DNA of 8,624 nucleotides from an uncultured Propioniciclava sp. (GCA_937872005.1 CALMPQ010000387.1:1-8624), one strand, 5' to 3'. Shown: positions 1 to 6,342, numbered from the stretch's first letter. The notes: generated by a model from the sequence alone, not told the origin. Made by a program: numbers and translations.

Positions 1-652
1 AGACGGGCGGCGGATCATCCCATCCTTCCGGTGGCCTCCGGACATCCTGCGCAAAAGGGGTCGGCGGCCGGGTCGGCGACGCCCCGGGCGGAGCCGCGTC
101 GCCACGCGCCGCCCGGCCCAGGCGTATGGTCCCTCGCGGCGTGACCACATACTCAAAGCCCGCGCGTGACCGCCACCAGAAGATGCCGGGCCGCAGTTGC
201 TGCACCTGCCACCCACCGTGCGTCTTGACCCGGTGCGGTGTGCGCCCCAGCGGGGCGAGGTTGTCGGCGCGGGTCTGATTGGCGCCCGACGCCGCCCACC
301 GGTCGTACGGCACGGTGTGGTCGAGGTCGCAACGCCGGGCCTCCCGGTCCCCGAACGGGAACACCTCCCTCGCGTTGCGGTGGATGAGGTGCTCACGCAG
401 CCGGTCGGGGATCTCGTACGCGTCGGTCGCGGGCGTGCCGTTGAGGTCGACCACCGGACGCACGGTCAGCTGACACCCGCGCAGGACGTGGTGCAGGCTC
501 TCAAGGTCGATCGGGCCATGCCCTTCCACCCGCACCACGCCGGAGCCCATTGGCACCTCGCCGTTCTCGTGAGGGGCCGCCAGGTCATCGGCGTGGGCGT
601 GCACGAACAGGGTGGCACGCGACGCGGCATCGACGCCGGCCCCGCGGAATGC
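1..652 (-). pseudogene. HNH endonuclease of the DUF222 family, 5'-truncated remnant (C-terminal part, runs off left edge)
   Basis: Read on the minus strand, one frame stays open from about 652 to the left edge and gives a typical actinobacterial DUF222/HNH C-terminus. In order it shows RATLFVHAHADDL, EGHGPIDLESLHHVLRGC, LTVRPVVDLNGTPA, then EIPDRLREHLIHRN, the HNH core CDLDHTVPYDRW (DLDH at 328-317), ADNLAPL (DNL at 265-257), and HRVKTHGGW. A proline-rich tail follows that has no stop before the window ends. The H-N-H residues are intact. Members of this family usually carry some 200-300 further residues of DUF222 domain at the N-terminus; here cbiL's riboswitch and start occupy that space. 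The only in-frame start codon near the 5' end is a GTG at 604, inside the conserved RATLFVH segment, so recognisable homology extends upstream of any possible start. That favours a truncated remnant, although a short protein starting at 604 cannot be excluded. Many genomes carry several copies of this family, often decayed; their cellular role is poorly known. Confidence 0.75.
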
Positions 653-660
653 GGTGATAG

Positions 661-784
661 GTTGGGCGCGGTCGGCCCGAACGGGCCGCCGTGTCGCTGC
701 CCAGCGAAGTCGGTGCGATTCCGACGCTGTCGCGCAACGGTGATGCCGCCCGAGGGCGGACGAGCCCGGTCGCCTGGCCCCGAC
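661..784 (+). promoter_or_regulatory. Compact cobalamin riboswitch upstream of cbiL
   Basis: The conserved cobalamin-riboswitch core is readable at 704-743. It has GCGAA (704-708), a five-pair stem GTCGG/CCGAC (709-713 with 721-725) with loop TGCGATT, and CGC (731-733) pairing back to GCG (704-706). ACGGTGA follows at 737-743, matching the family's C(A/C)GGTGA block. The pair GCG/CGC replaces the usual GGG/CCC, a compensatory change that supports real pairing. A short hairpin CCGCC-CGAG-GGCGG (746-759) and a B12-box-like GAGCCCGGTCGCCTGGCC (762-779) follow. A closing stem is possible between 661-666 and 779-784, with one G-U pair. A six-pair hairpin sits at 673-688. The element is about 125 nt and lacks the long peripheral arm of classical class I elements. 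It would sense B12 and repress the cbi operon. The ligand form cannot be told from the sequence by eye. Confidence 0.85.
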
Positions 785-785
785 A

Positions 786-819
786 CCTTTGGCAGGCTCC
801 CGCGCAGGGGTCGGAAAGG
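786..819 (+). promoter_or_regulatory. Candidate expression platform: hairpin masking the cbiL ribosome binding site
   Basis: CCTTT at 786-790, two bases after the riboswitch closing stem, is perfectly complementary to AAAGG at 815-819, which is part of the cbiL Shine-Dalgarno GGAAAGG (813-819). Between them an inner stem pairs TCCC (798-801) with GGGG (807-810). Such a structure would hide the ribosome binding site six bases before the ATG at 826. There is no T-run after it, so translational rather than transcriptional control is the better guess. Pairing is seen in the sequence; its function is inferred. Confidence 0.45.
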
Positions 820-825
820 CAAGCG

Positions 826-1566
826 ATGACCCGCCGATTGCTCGGAGTGGGGGTCGGCCCGGGGGACCCCGAGTTGCTCACCCTCAAGGCCCACCGCACG
901 TTCCTCGAGGCGGACATGATCTTGGTGCCCAGCACCGAGGCCTCCGGCGATGGGCCGGGGCGAGCTGAACTCGTCGTCACGGCAGCCTGCCCCGAAGCCG
1001 CGCCGCGCATCGTCCGCGTGCCGTTCAGCATGGGCGACCCCACGGGTGTCACGCGACGACGGGCTGCCGCCTGGCAGACGTCGGCCACCGCCGCCGTCGG
1101 GGGCTTCACCGCCGGGGCCAGCACGATCGCCTTCGCGACCGTCGGCGACCCGAGCGTCTACTCCACCTTCAGCTATCTCGCCGCCTCGGTCCTCGAACAG
1201 TTCCCCGACGTCACGATCGAGGTCGTGCCGGGCATCACCGCCATGCAAGCGCTCGCCGCCACCTCCCGCACCCCGCTGGTCGAAGGTGATGAGAGCCTCA
1301 CGCTGGTCACCCTGAAGCACGGCATCGACGACGTCACGGACGCGCTGGCGGCCCACCCGGACGGCACCGTCGTGGCCTACAAGATCGGACGCCATTTCCT
1401 TGCGTTGCGCGACCATCTGGTCGCCAGCGGGGCACGCCACGTCGTGGGCGTGAACGTGTCCACCGACCGTGAGCACATCAGCACCGCCGACGCCTTCACC
1501 GACATGCCGTATTTCGGCACCGTCATCATCACACCCCCTCGCCAGGAGAAGGGATCCCGCCTGTGA
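826..1566 (+). CDS. cbiL: Cobalt-precorrin-2 C20-methyltransferase CbiL (CobI family)
   Basis: This SAM-dependent tetrapyrrole methyltransferase adds a methyl group at C20 of cobalt-factor II/cobalt-precorrin-2, the first committed step of corrin-ring building; it is cytosolic. The 246-residue product is of normal family length. It shows the N-terminal glycine-rich loop GVGVGPGDPELLTLKA (residues 7-22), a substrate loop with STEAS (36-40), the ATVGDPSVYSTF signature (104-115) and the SAM-pocket segment EVVPGITAMQALAA (132-145). The ATG at 826 is chosen because GGAAAGG lies six bases upstream and the family's first strand starts directly after it. The frame is open back to 691, but those codons are riboswitch. 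It is first in a four-gene operon with CbiG and CbiX downstream and no CobG, so the early-cobalt (anaerobic) assignment CbiL is preferred over the aerobic CobI. Its stop overlaps the cbiF start by four bases. Confidence 0.95.
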   Translation: MTRRLLGVGVGPGDPELLTLKAHRTFLEADMILVPSTEASGDGPGRAELVVTAACPEAAPRIVRVPFSMGDPTGVTRRRAAAWQTSATAAVGGFTAGASTIAFATVGDPSVYSTFSYLAASVLEQFPDVTIEVVPGITAMQALAATSRTPLVEGDESLTLVTLKHGIDDVTDALAAHPDGTVVAYKIGRHFLALRDHLVASGARHVVGVNVSTDREHISTADAFTDMPYFGTVIITPPRQEKGSRL

Positions 1567-2375
1567 CCGGCAAGGTCGTCTTCGTCGGTGCCGGCCCAGG
1601 TGCCCCCGACCTCATCACCGTTCGCGGTGCCCGCATCATCGCTGAGGCCGACATCATCATCTGGGCCTCCTCCCTGGTCAGCCCCGACATCGTCGCCGGC
1701 CACAAGCCGGGCGCCCACCTGGTCGATTCTGCGTCCGCCTCGCTGGAGGACCTCGAGCCCCTTTACGTGCGCGCCCGCGACGAGGACCTGATCGTGGCGC
1801 GCGTCCACACCGGCGACCCCGCCATCTACGGCGCCACCGCCGAACAGCGCGACCAGTGCCGACGGGTCGGCATCGCCTTCGAGACCATTCCAGGTGTGTC
1901 GGCGTTCTCTGCTGCTGCTGCCGCCGCCGAGGTCGAGATCACGCTGCCGGAGGTCGCCCAGTCGCTAATCCTGACGCGGCTCGAAGGGGGCCGCACCCCG
2001 ATGCCCGCACGCGAGCGGGTGCGCGAGTTCGCCCGCCACGGCACCACGATGGCCCTCTACCTGTCGGCGGCCCGCAACCGCGCTCTGCAAGAAGAGCTGC
2101 TGGCCGGCGGCTACCCGCCCGACACGCCGGTCATCATCGGGCACAAGGTGAGCTGGCCCGACCAGGTCATCGTCCGCACAGAATTGTCAGACCTGTCGGC
2201 AACCATGAGACAACACCAGTGGTGGAAGCACACGGTGATTCTCGTCGGCCCGGCTCTGGCCGAGGCCCCCGTCGAGAAACGGTCGCATCTCTACCACCCG
2301 GGCTTTCGACATGAATACCGCGCGGCCGAGCCCGACGCCGCATCCGACCTTCGTGAGAAAGGCGCGCAGGCATGA
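1563..2375 (+). CDS. cbiF: Cobalt-precorrin-4 C11-methyltransferase CbiF (CobM family)
   Basis: CbiF methylates C11 of cobalt-precorrin-4 using SAM, giving cobalt-precorrin-5A. The 270-residue product shows VGAGPGAPDLITVRGARII (8-26), the WASSLV segment (34-39), the signature VHTGDPAIYGA (81-91), IPGVSAFSAAAAAAEVE (109-125) and LPEVAQSLILTRLEGGRTP (128-146), all typical of CbiF/CobM. A GTG start at 1563 overlaps the cbiL stop (GTGA), and a strong AGGAGAAGGGA lies at 1544-1554, nine bases upstream. The catalytic domain ends near residue 232; the last ~38 residues are a charged, unstructured-looking tail. A run of alanine codons near 1910-1930 codes for a normal helix of the family. Translation is probably coupled to cbiL and to the next gene, whose ATG overlaps this stop. 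Confidence 0.95.
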   Translation: MTGKVVFVGAGPGAPDLITVRGARIIAEADIIIWASSLVSPDIVAGHKPGAHLVDSASASLEDLEPLYVRARDEDLIVARVHTGDPAIYGATAEQRDQCRRVGIAFETIPGVSAFSAAAAAAEVEITLPEVAQSLILTRLEGGRTPMPARERVREFARHGTTMALYLSAARNRALQEELLAGGYPPDTPVIIGHKVSWPDQVIVRTELSDLSATMRQHQWWKHTVILVGPALAEAPVEKRSHLYHPGFRHEYRAAEPDAASDLREKGAQA

Positions 2376-4834
2376 TCACCGTCTTCGGCCTCCTGGGCTC
2401 TCCCGGCCCGGACCTGCTGAGCGCTGCGGCGGCCGCGTCGCTCGTCGTCGGCGGCCAACGCCACCTCGACTGGCTCGACGTGCCCGAGGGCAAGCGGGTC
2501 GTGCTCGGCCCCCTGCAACCCGCGATCGATGCGTTGTTGACGCTACCAAGCGACGCGGACGCCATCGTCGTCGCGTCCGGCGACCCCCTGTTCTACGGAA
2601 TCGTTCGGCGCATGCGCGCGGCCGGGCTGCGGCCGCGCGTGGTGCCGGCGGTCAGCTCTGTGCAGGCCGCCTTCGCCGCGGTCGCCCTGCCCTGGGACGA
2701 TGCCCAGCTCGTCAGCGCCCACGGCAACGACCCCGAACCTGCCCTGCGCGCGTGCGCCGAACACCCCAAGGTCGGCGTGCTCACCGACCACCGCACCGGC
2801 CTGCCGCAGATCGTGGCGGCTACCACCGGCTTGGGCCGCTGGTACGTGCTCGCCGAGCGGCTGGGTGAAGCTGACGGACAGGTGCGCGTCCTCAACGAGG
2901 CCGAGGCCCTGCGCGTCACCGAGCCCGCGCAACCCCATGTGGTGCTCGTGCTGGCCCACCACCCCGACGAGCCTGAGTCCCTCGGCGTCCAGCACGGGGT
3001 GGCGGGCACCGCCAGCCCAGCTCGCGCCGAGAGATCCAGCCCCGCCGTGCGGGCCGGCGGCGTCATCGGCCAGCTCACGAACTCGGCAGCCGCACGCGCC
3101 CACGCCGACGCCATCGACGCGGCGCTGGGGGCCACCCGCCGCTACGACGGACGCGCTGGCGACCACCTCGCCGCCGCGTGGGCTGACTGCGACCTCATCA
3201 TCAGCCACCTCGCGTTGGGCGCCACCACACGGCTCATCGCTCCCCTGCTGGCCGACAAGAAGACCGACCCCGCTGTGGTGGTGGTCGACGAGGCGGCCCG
3301 CTTCGTCGTGCCGCTGGTGGGTGGTCATGTCGGCGGCGCCAACGACTTGGCCCAGCGCGTCGCCGTCGCCCTCGGGGCGACCCCCGTGGTGACCACGGCC
3401 ACCGACGTGACCGGGGTGCCCGGGCTGGACACGCTTGGCTGGGCCACCGAGGGGGACTTGGCGGGTGTGACGCGGGCGCTGCTCGACGGACTCCCGGTCG
3501 AGTTGGTACGCGCCCAACCGTGGCCACTGCCTGGGTTGCCCACGAACGTGCGCGAGCAGGGCGTCCCCCGCGTGGAGCGGCGCGGCACGCACGCCACCGA
3601 ACTGCCCGATCTGGGCGACCCTGTGGCGCGGATCGTCGTGACCGACACCATCCCCGAGCCGGCCGACCTGCCGACCGTCACCCTTCACCCCCGCAGCCTC
3701 GTCGTCGGCATGGGTTGCAATCGGGGCACCTCGGTCGAGGTCCTCGACGCCCTGCTCACCGAGACGCTGGCTCATGCGCGGCTCGCCCAGGCGTCGATCG
3801 CCGCGCTCACCAGCGTCGATGCGAAGGCCGACGAGTCCGGGCTCATCGCCCTTGCTGGACGCCTCGGTGTCCCGTTCACCACCCACCCGGCCGACGCTCT
3901 GACCGCCATCGCCGTCCCCAATCCGAGCGCTGCCCCGCAGCAGGCCGTGGGGACGCCGAGCGTGGCCGAGGCGTCCGTGATCGCCCAAGGCGCCGACCTG
4001 ATCGTCGAGAAGCGCAAGAACGCCGACGCCACGATCGCGGTCGGCCGCGTCGCCCCGGTCGGCACCCTCGCCGTCGTCGGGCTGGGCCCGGGCGCCGACG
4101 ACCTGCTGACCCCGCGCGCCCGCGACGTGCTGCGCGCATCGAGCGTCGTGGTCGGCTATCGGCCGTACGTCGCCCAGATCAAGCACCTGCTGCGCCCGGG
4201 CACCGAGGTGCTCGCGATCGGCATGGGCACCGAAGAGCATCGCATCGAGTTCGCCATCGAGAAGGCTCGCGAGGGACGCTCGGTGTCCTTGGTGTGCGGC
4301 GGTGACCCAGCGATCTACGCGATGGCCTCGCCGGTGCTGGAGAAGGGCACCGAGGGCGTCCATGTCGAGGTGGTGCCGGGCGTGACGGCCGAGCTGGCCG
4401 CCTCAGCCATCCTGGGGGCGCCGCTGGGCCACGACCATGTGACGATTTCGCTCAGTGACCTGCACACCGACTGGGGCACCATCGAGCGGCGGCTGCAGGC
4501 CGCAGCCGAGGGTGACTTCGTGGTCGCCCTGTACAACCCGCGCAGCAAGAAGCGGGTGATGCACCTGCCGCGGGCCCTGGCGATCCTGGGGGCGTATCGG
4601 CCACCCAGCACCCCGGTCGCCGTGGTGCAGGACGCCTCGCGCCCCGCCGAGAACCACCGCATCGCCCCGTTGGCCGACTTCGAGCCGGAGTGGGTCGACA
4701 TGCACTCGATCGTCATCGTGGGGTCATCGACGACAACGCTGGTGCCGACCGGCCGCGACGGCACCGCGATGGTCACCCCGCGCGAGTACCACTGGATGCC
4801 GACCACCGATGCCGCAGCCCCGAGGGAGACCTGA
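2372..4834 (+). CDS. cbiEGH: CbiE-CbiG-CbiH triple fusion (cobalt-precorrin-7 C5-methyltransferase / cobalt-precorrin-5A hydrolase / cobalt-precorrin-3 C17-methyltransferase)
   Basis: The 820-residue product joins three enzymes of the anaerobic corrin pathway. Residues 1-~200 are CbiE (GLLGSPGPDLLS at 6-17, GDPLFYGI at 70-77, VPAVSSVQAAFA at 91-102), which methylates C5. Residues ~228-562 are CbiG, which opens the ring-A lactone and releases acetaldehyde. CbiG shows an N-terminal domain with LVGGHVGGANDLA (315-327) and a C-terminal domain with LVVGMGCNRGTS (443-454). Residues ~565-800 are CbiH, the C17-methyltransferase and ring-contraction enzyme (VVGLGPGADDLLT 568-580, GYRPYV 595-600, CGGDPAIYAM 642-651, VVPGVTAELAASA 667-679, LYNPRSKKR 720-728). 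Linkers are alanine- and proline-rich (about 202-228). No CbiT-like C15-methyltransferase/decarboxylase is attached to CbiE, unlike CobL. The ATG overlaps the cbiF stop (ATGA), with AGAAAGG upstream. To my knowledge a cbiEGH fusion is known in Propionibacterium. CbiG and CbiH indicate the oxygen-independent route. Confidence 0.95.
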   Translation: MITVFGLLGSPGPDLLSAAAAASLVVGGQRHLDWLDVPEGKRVVLGPLQPAIDALLTLPSDADAIVVASGDPLFYGIVRRMRAAGLRPRVVPAVSSVQAAFAAVALPWDDAQLVSAHGNDPEPALRACAEHPKVGVLTDHRTGLPQIVAATTGLGRWYVLAERLGEADGQVRVLNEAEALRVTEPAQPHVVLVLAHHPDEPESLGVQHGVAGTASPARAERSSPAVRAGGVIGQLTNSAAARAHADAIDAALGATRRYDGRAGDHLAAAWADCDLIISHLALGATTRLIAPLLADKKTDPAVVVVDEAARFVVPLVGGHVGGANDLAQRVAVALGATPVVTTATDVTGVPGLDTLGWATEGDLAGVTRALLDGLPVELVRAQPWPLPGLPTNVREQGVPRVERRGTHATELPDLGDPVARIVVTDTIPEPADLPTVTLHPRSLVVGMGCNRGTSVEVLDALLTETLAHARLAQASIAALTSVDAKADESGLIALAGRLGVPFTTHPADALTAIAVPNPSAAPQQAVGTPSVAEASVIAQGADLIVEKRKNADATIAVGRVAPVGTLAVVGLGPGADDLLTPRARDVLRASSVVVGYRPYVAQIKHLLRPGTEVLAIGMGTEEHRIEFAIEKAREGRSVSLVCGGDPAIYAMASPVLEKGTEGVHVEVVPGVTAELAASAILGAPLGHDHVTISLSDLHTDWGTIERRLQAAAEGDFVVALYNPRSKKRVMHLPRALAILGAYRPPSTPVAVVQDASRPAENHRIAPLADFEPEWVDMHSIVIVGSSTTTLVPTGRDGTAMVTPREYHWMPTTDAAAPRET

Positions 4835-6057
4835 TGACCACCGCCCCGCTCGTCATCGCCATCCATGGCACGCGCGTGGCCGAGGGCCAGGCCGTGGGGC
4901 GCGCGTTCGTCGATCGGGTGCGCGGGATGCTGCCCGGCGTCGACGTCCGCGACGCCTACGTCGAGTTGGACGCCCCGACGATCGCCGACGCCGTCGAGGC
5001 AGCCCTCCTCGAGCACCCCGGCCGGCCCTGCGTCGTCGTGCCCCTCATGCTGGGCGTGGGCGGGCACGTGCGCGATGACATCCCCGAGGCGATCGCCGCG
5101 GCCCGGGCGCGCGTGCCCGGGGCGACCGTGGTCCAGACTCCGCATCTCGGCCCCGACCCCCGCCTGCGCGCGGCCGTCATCGAGCGCCTAGCTGCGGTCT
5201 TGGGCGACTGGAACCCGACCGAGGTCGGCATCGTCCTCCTGGGCCGCGGGTGCTCGGTCACCGAGGCCAACGCCGACCACGCGCGCCTCGCCCGCGTCAT
5301 CGGCGAAGAGGGCGGGTACGGCTTCACGGTGCCCGCGTACATCCAGGTGGTACGGCCGTCGCTGGCCGACGCGCTCGACCAGTTGTACGCCGTTGGCCTG
5401 CGGCAGATCGTCGTGGCACCGAACTACATGTTCGCCGGGCTCCTCCAGCGCTGGGCCGAGCGGCAGGCCGCCGAATGGGCCGCAGGGCGTCCCGACGTCG
5501 AGGTGCGGGTTGCCGACGTGATCGGCGACTGCGACGCGCTGGCCGCCGTGGTGGCCGACCGCTACGGCGCGGCCGTGGGCGGCGGTTCACCGATGTACCT
5601 GTCGGGCCTCGACCTGCGCGGACGCCGAGTGCTGCTCGCCGGTGCCGGGAAGATCGCGGCCCGTCGGGTTCCCGCGCTGCTGGCCGCCGGCGCCGACCTG
5701 CACGTCGTCGCGCCCAAGGCTCACCCCGCCATTGAGGCGCGCGCAGCGGCGGGCGAGCTGACGCTGCACCGTCGCGCTGTCGAAGCGGCCGACCTCGCCA
5801 ACGCCTGGTACGTCGTCGCGGCCACCTCACAGCCGGGGGCCAACGCGATGCTCGCGACGGCGTGTGCGGACCAGCGCTTGTTCTGCGTGCGCGTGGACGA
5901 CGCCGAAGGCGGCACCGCCCGGACGCCGGCCACCGGCAGCGTTGGCGCCCTGACGGTCGGCGTCATCGGTGACCGCACCCCGCGTGCCTCGATGCGGGCG
6001 CGGGACGCGGCGGTGGCTGCGGTGGCTGGGGCCACCGGATCTTCAACCCGTGGTTGA
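4834..6057 (+). CDS. cbiX: Sirohydrochlorin cobaltochelatase CbiX fused to precorrin-2 dehydrogenase (Met8/CysG-B type)
   Basis: The 407-residue fusion covers two consecutive steps: NAD-dependent oxidation of precorrin-2 to sirohydrochlorin (C-terminal part) and insertion of Co2+ (N-terminal part). Residues 1-~248 are a two-repeat CbiX. The first repeat has AIHGTR (His11) and GVGGHVRDDIPEAI (His78), the expected metal-binding histidines. The second repeat has VLLGRGCSVTEANADHARLAR (134-154, not quoted beyond its core) and IVVAPNYMFAGLLQRW (192-207). Residues ~256-395 are a Rossmann dehydrogenase with VLLAGAGKIAARRVPALL (266-283), VVAPKAHP (291-298) and FCVRVDDAEGGTA (350-362). Asp355 of that segment aligns with the catalytic Asp104 of CysG. 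The usual ATDD is ATSQ here (330-333). The ATG at 4834 shares one base with the cbiEGH stop (TGATG), with GAGGGAG at 4822-4828. An iron chelatase role for siroheme is possible too, but the context argues for cobalt. Confidence 0.92.
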   Translation: MTTAPLVIAIHGTRVAEGQAVGRAFVDRVRGMLPGVDVRDAYVELDAPTIADAVEAALLEHPGRPCVVVPLMLGVGGHVRDDIPEAIAAARARVPGATVVQTPHLGPDPRLRAAVIERLAAVLGDWNPTEVGIVLLGRGCSVTEANADHARLARVIGEEGGYGFTVPAYIQVVRPSLADALDQLYAVGLRQIVVAPNYMFAGLLQRWAERQAAEWAAGRPDVEVRVADVIGDCDALAAVVADRYGAAVGGGSPMYLSGLDLRGRRVLLAGAGKIAARRVPALLAAGADLHVVAPKAHPAIEARAAAGELTLHRRAVEAADLANAWYVVAATSQPGANAMLATACADQRLFCVRVDDAEGGTARTPATGSVGALTVGVIGDRTPRASMRARDAAVAAVAGATGSSTRG

Positions 6058-6083
6058 CAGAATGACACCCGTGTAACTACTGT
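6054..6083 (+). promoter_or_regulatory. Sigma70-like promoter of the nrdHIE transcript
   Basis: A perfect TTGACA (-35) at 6054-6059 and TACTGT (-10, matching the actinobacterial TAnnnT) at 6078-6083 are 18 bases apart. The predicted start point near 6090 coincides with the first base of the riboswitch closing stem (6091). The -35 overlaps the TGA stop codon (6055-6057) of the cbiX fusion gene, so the two operons are packed with no spacer. Read-through from the cbi operon would also enter the riboswitch. Confidence 0.65.
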
Positions 6084-6090
6084 CCCTAGT

Positions 6091-6286
6091 GCTGGTTCGA
6101 CATCGCGACCACAACATGTAGTGACGGTGTCGAGGCAACAGGGAACCCGGTGAGAATCCGGGACTGCCCCGCAGCGGTGAGAGGGAACGACCGGCGACAT
6201 CAAGCACTGGCCATCCGGCTGGGAAGCGTCGCTCTGTAGGACCAACGCCATCTGGCGTCTGCCCTCGAGTCCGAATACCTGCCAGC
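6091..6286 (+). promoter_or_regulatory. Cobalamin riboswitch (long, classical form) upstream of nrdHIE
   Basis: This is a textbook cobalamin riboswitch. The core GGGAACCCGGTGAGAATCCG begins at 6141. In it the stem CCCGG/CCGGG (6146-6150 with 6158-6162) is enclosed by GGG (6141-6143) with CCC (6167-6169), followed by GCAGCGGTGA (6171-6180). The peripheral arm contains the conserved CACTGG...GGCTGGGAAG block (about 6206-6225). A hairpin ACGCC-ATCT-GGCGT lies at 6245-6258, and the B12 box GAGTCCGAATACCTGCC at 6267-6283. The closing stem is GCTGG (6091-6095) with CCAGC (6282-6286). It most likely binds adenosylcobalamin and reduces expression of the class Ib ribonucleotide reductase downstream. 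Regulation of class I reductases by B12 riboswitches is established in other bacteria that also have the B12-dependent class II enzyme; this particular site is inferred by homology. Confidence 0.95.
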
Positions 6287-6342
6287 GCCGGTTGAGCAAA
6301 CCACGCCAGCCGGTTCTTGCGACCCTGCTTCGAGGAGAGAGC
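6287..6342 (+). promoter_or_regulatory. Leader between riboswitch and nrdH, with possible alternative pairings and the nrdH ribosome binding site
   Basis: After the B12 box the leader can form a hairpin CCGGTT/AGCCGG (6288-6293 with 6308-6313, one G-U). The hexamer GCCAGC of the riboswitch closing stem (6281-6286) recurs at 6305-6310, so GCTGG at 6091-6095 has two possible partners. The nrdH Shine-Dalgarno region CGAGGAGAG starts at 6331. Its first five bases could pair with CCTCG at 6263-6267, next to the B12 box. No T-run is present, so control at the ribosome binding site seems likelier than termination. All functional statements here are inference. Confidence 0.4.

Noticed and set aside
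746..759. GC-rich hairpin CCGCC-CGAG-GGCGG as a terminator
   Set aside because: No T-run follows and it sits between the riboswitch core and the B12 box, so it is a riboswitch arm.
691..825. Possible 45-residue N-terminal extension of CbiL
   Set aside because: The added codons are riboswitch core and B12 box. The ATG at 826 has a good Shine-Dalgarno and fits the family N-terminus.
197..829. Open frame on the plus strand before cbiL
   Set aside because: It is the exact complement frame of the HNH remnant and then crosses the riboswitch. The minus-strand reading gives clear HNH motifs; this one gives none.
466..1476. Long open frame on the minus strand opposite cbiL and the riboswitch
   Set aside because: It is out of frame with the HNH remnant, resembles no family, and is the complement of well-supported cbiL codons. 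Such shadow frames are expected in high-G+C DNA.
1908..1930. CTG/GCC triplet run as a microsatellite
   Set aside because: It encodes the alanine-rich helix after PGVSAFS that is normal in CbiF; synonymous codons vary, so it is not a simple repeat.
2543..4363. 606-codon open frame on the minus strand opposite cbiEGH
   Set aside because: The predicted protein is Gly/His/Arg/Asp-rich and low-complexity with no recognisable motif, and it lies wholly within the convincingly coding cbiEGH.
4690..4833. Possible 48-residue N-terminal extension of the CbiX fusion
   Set aside because: It would overlap the CbiH domain of the previous gene. The ATG at 4834 has GAGGGAG upstream and starts directly at the CbiX first strand.
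6058..6090. Terminator between the cbi and nrd operons
   Set aside because: No inverted repeat with a T-run is visible; the stretch is explained by the promoter.
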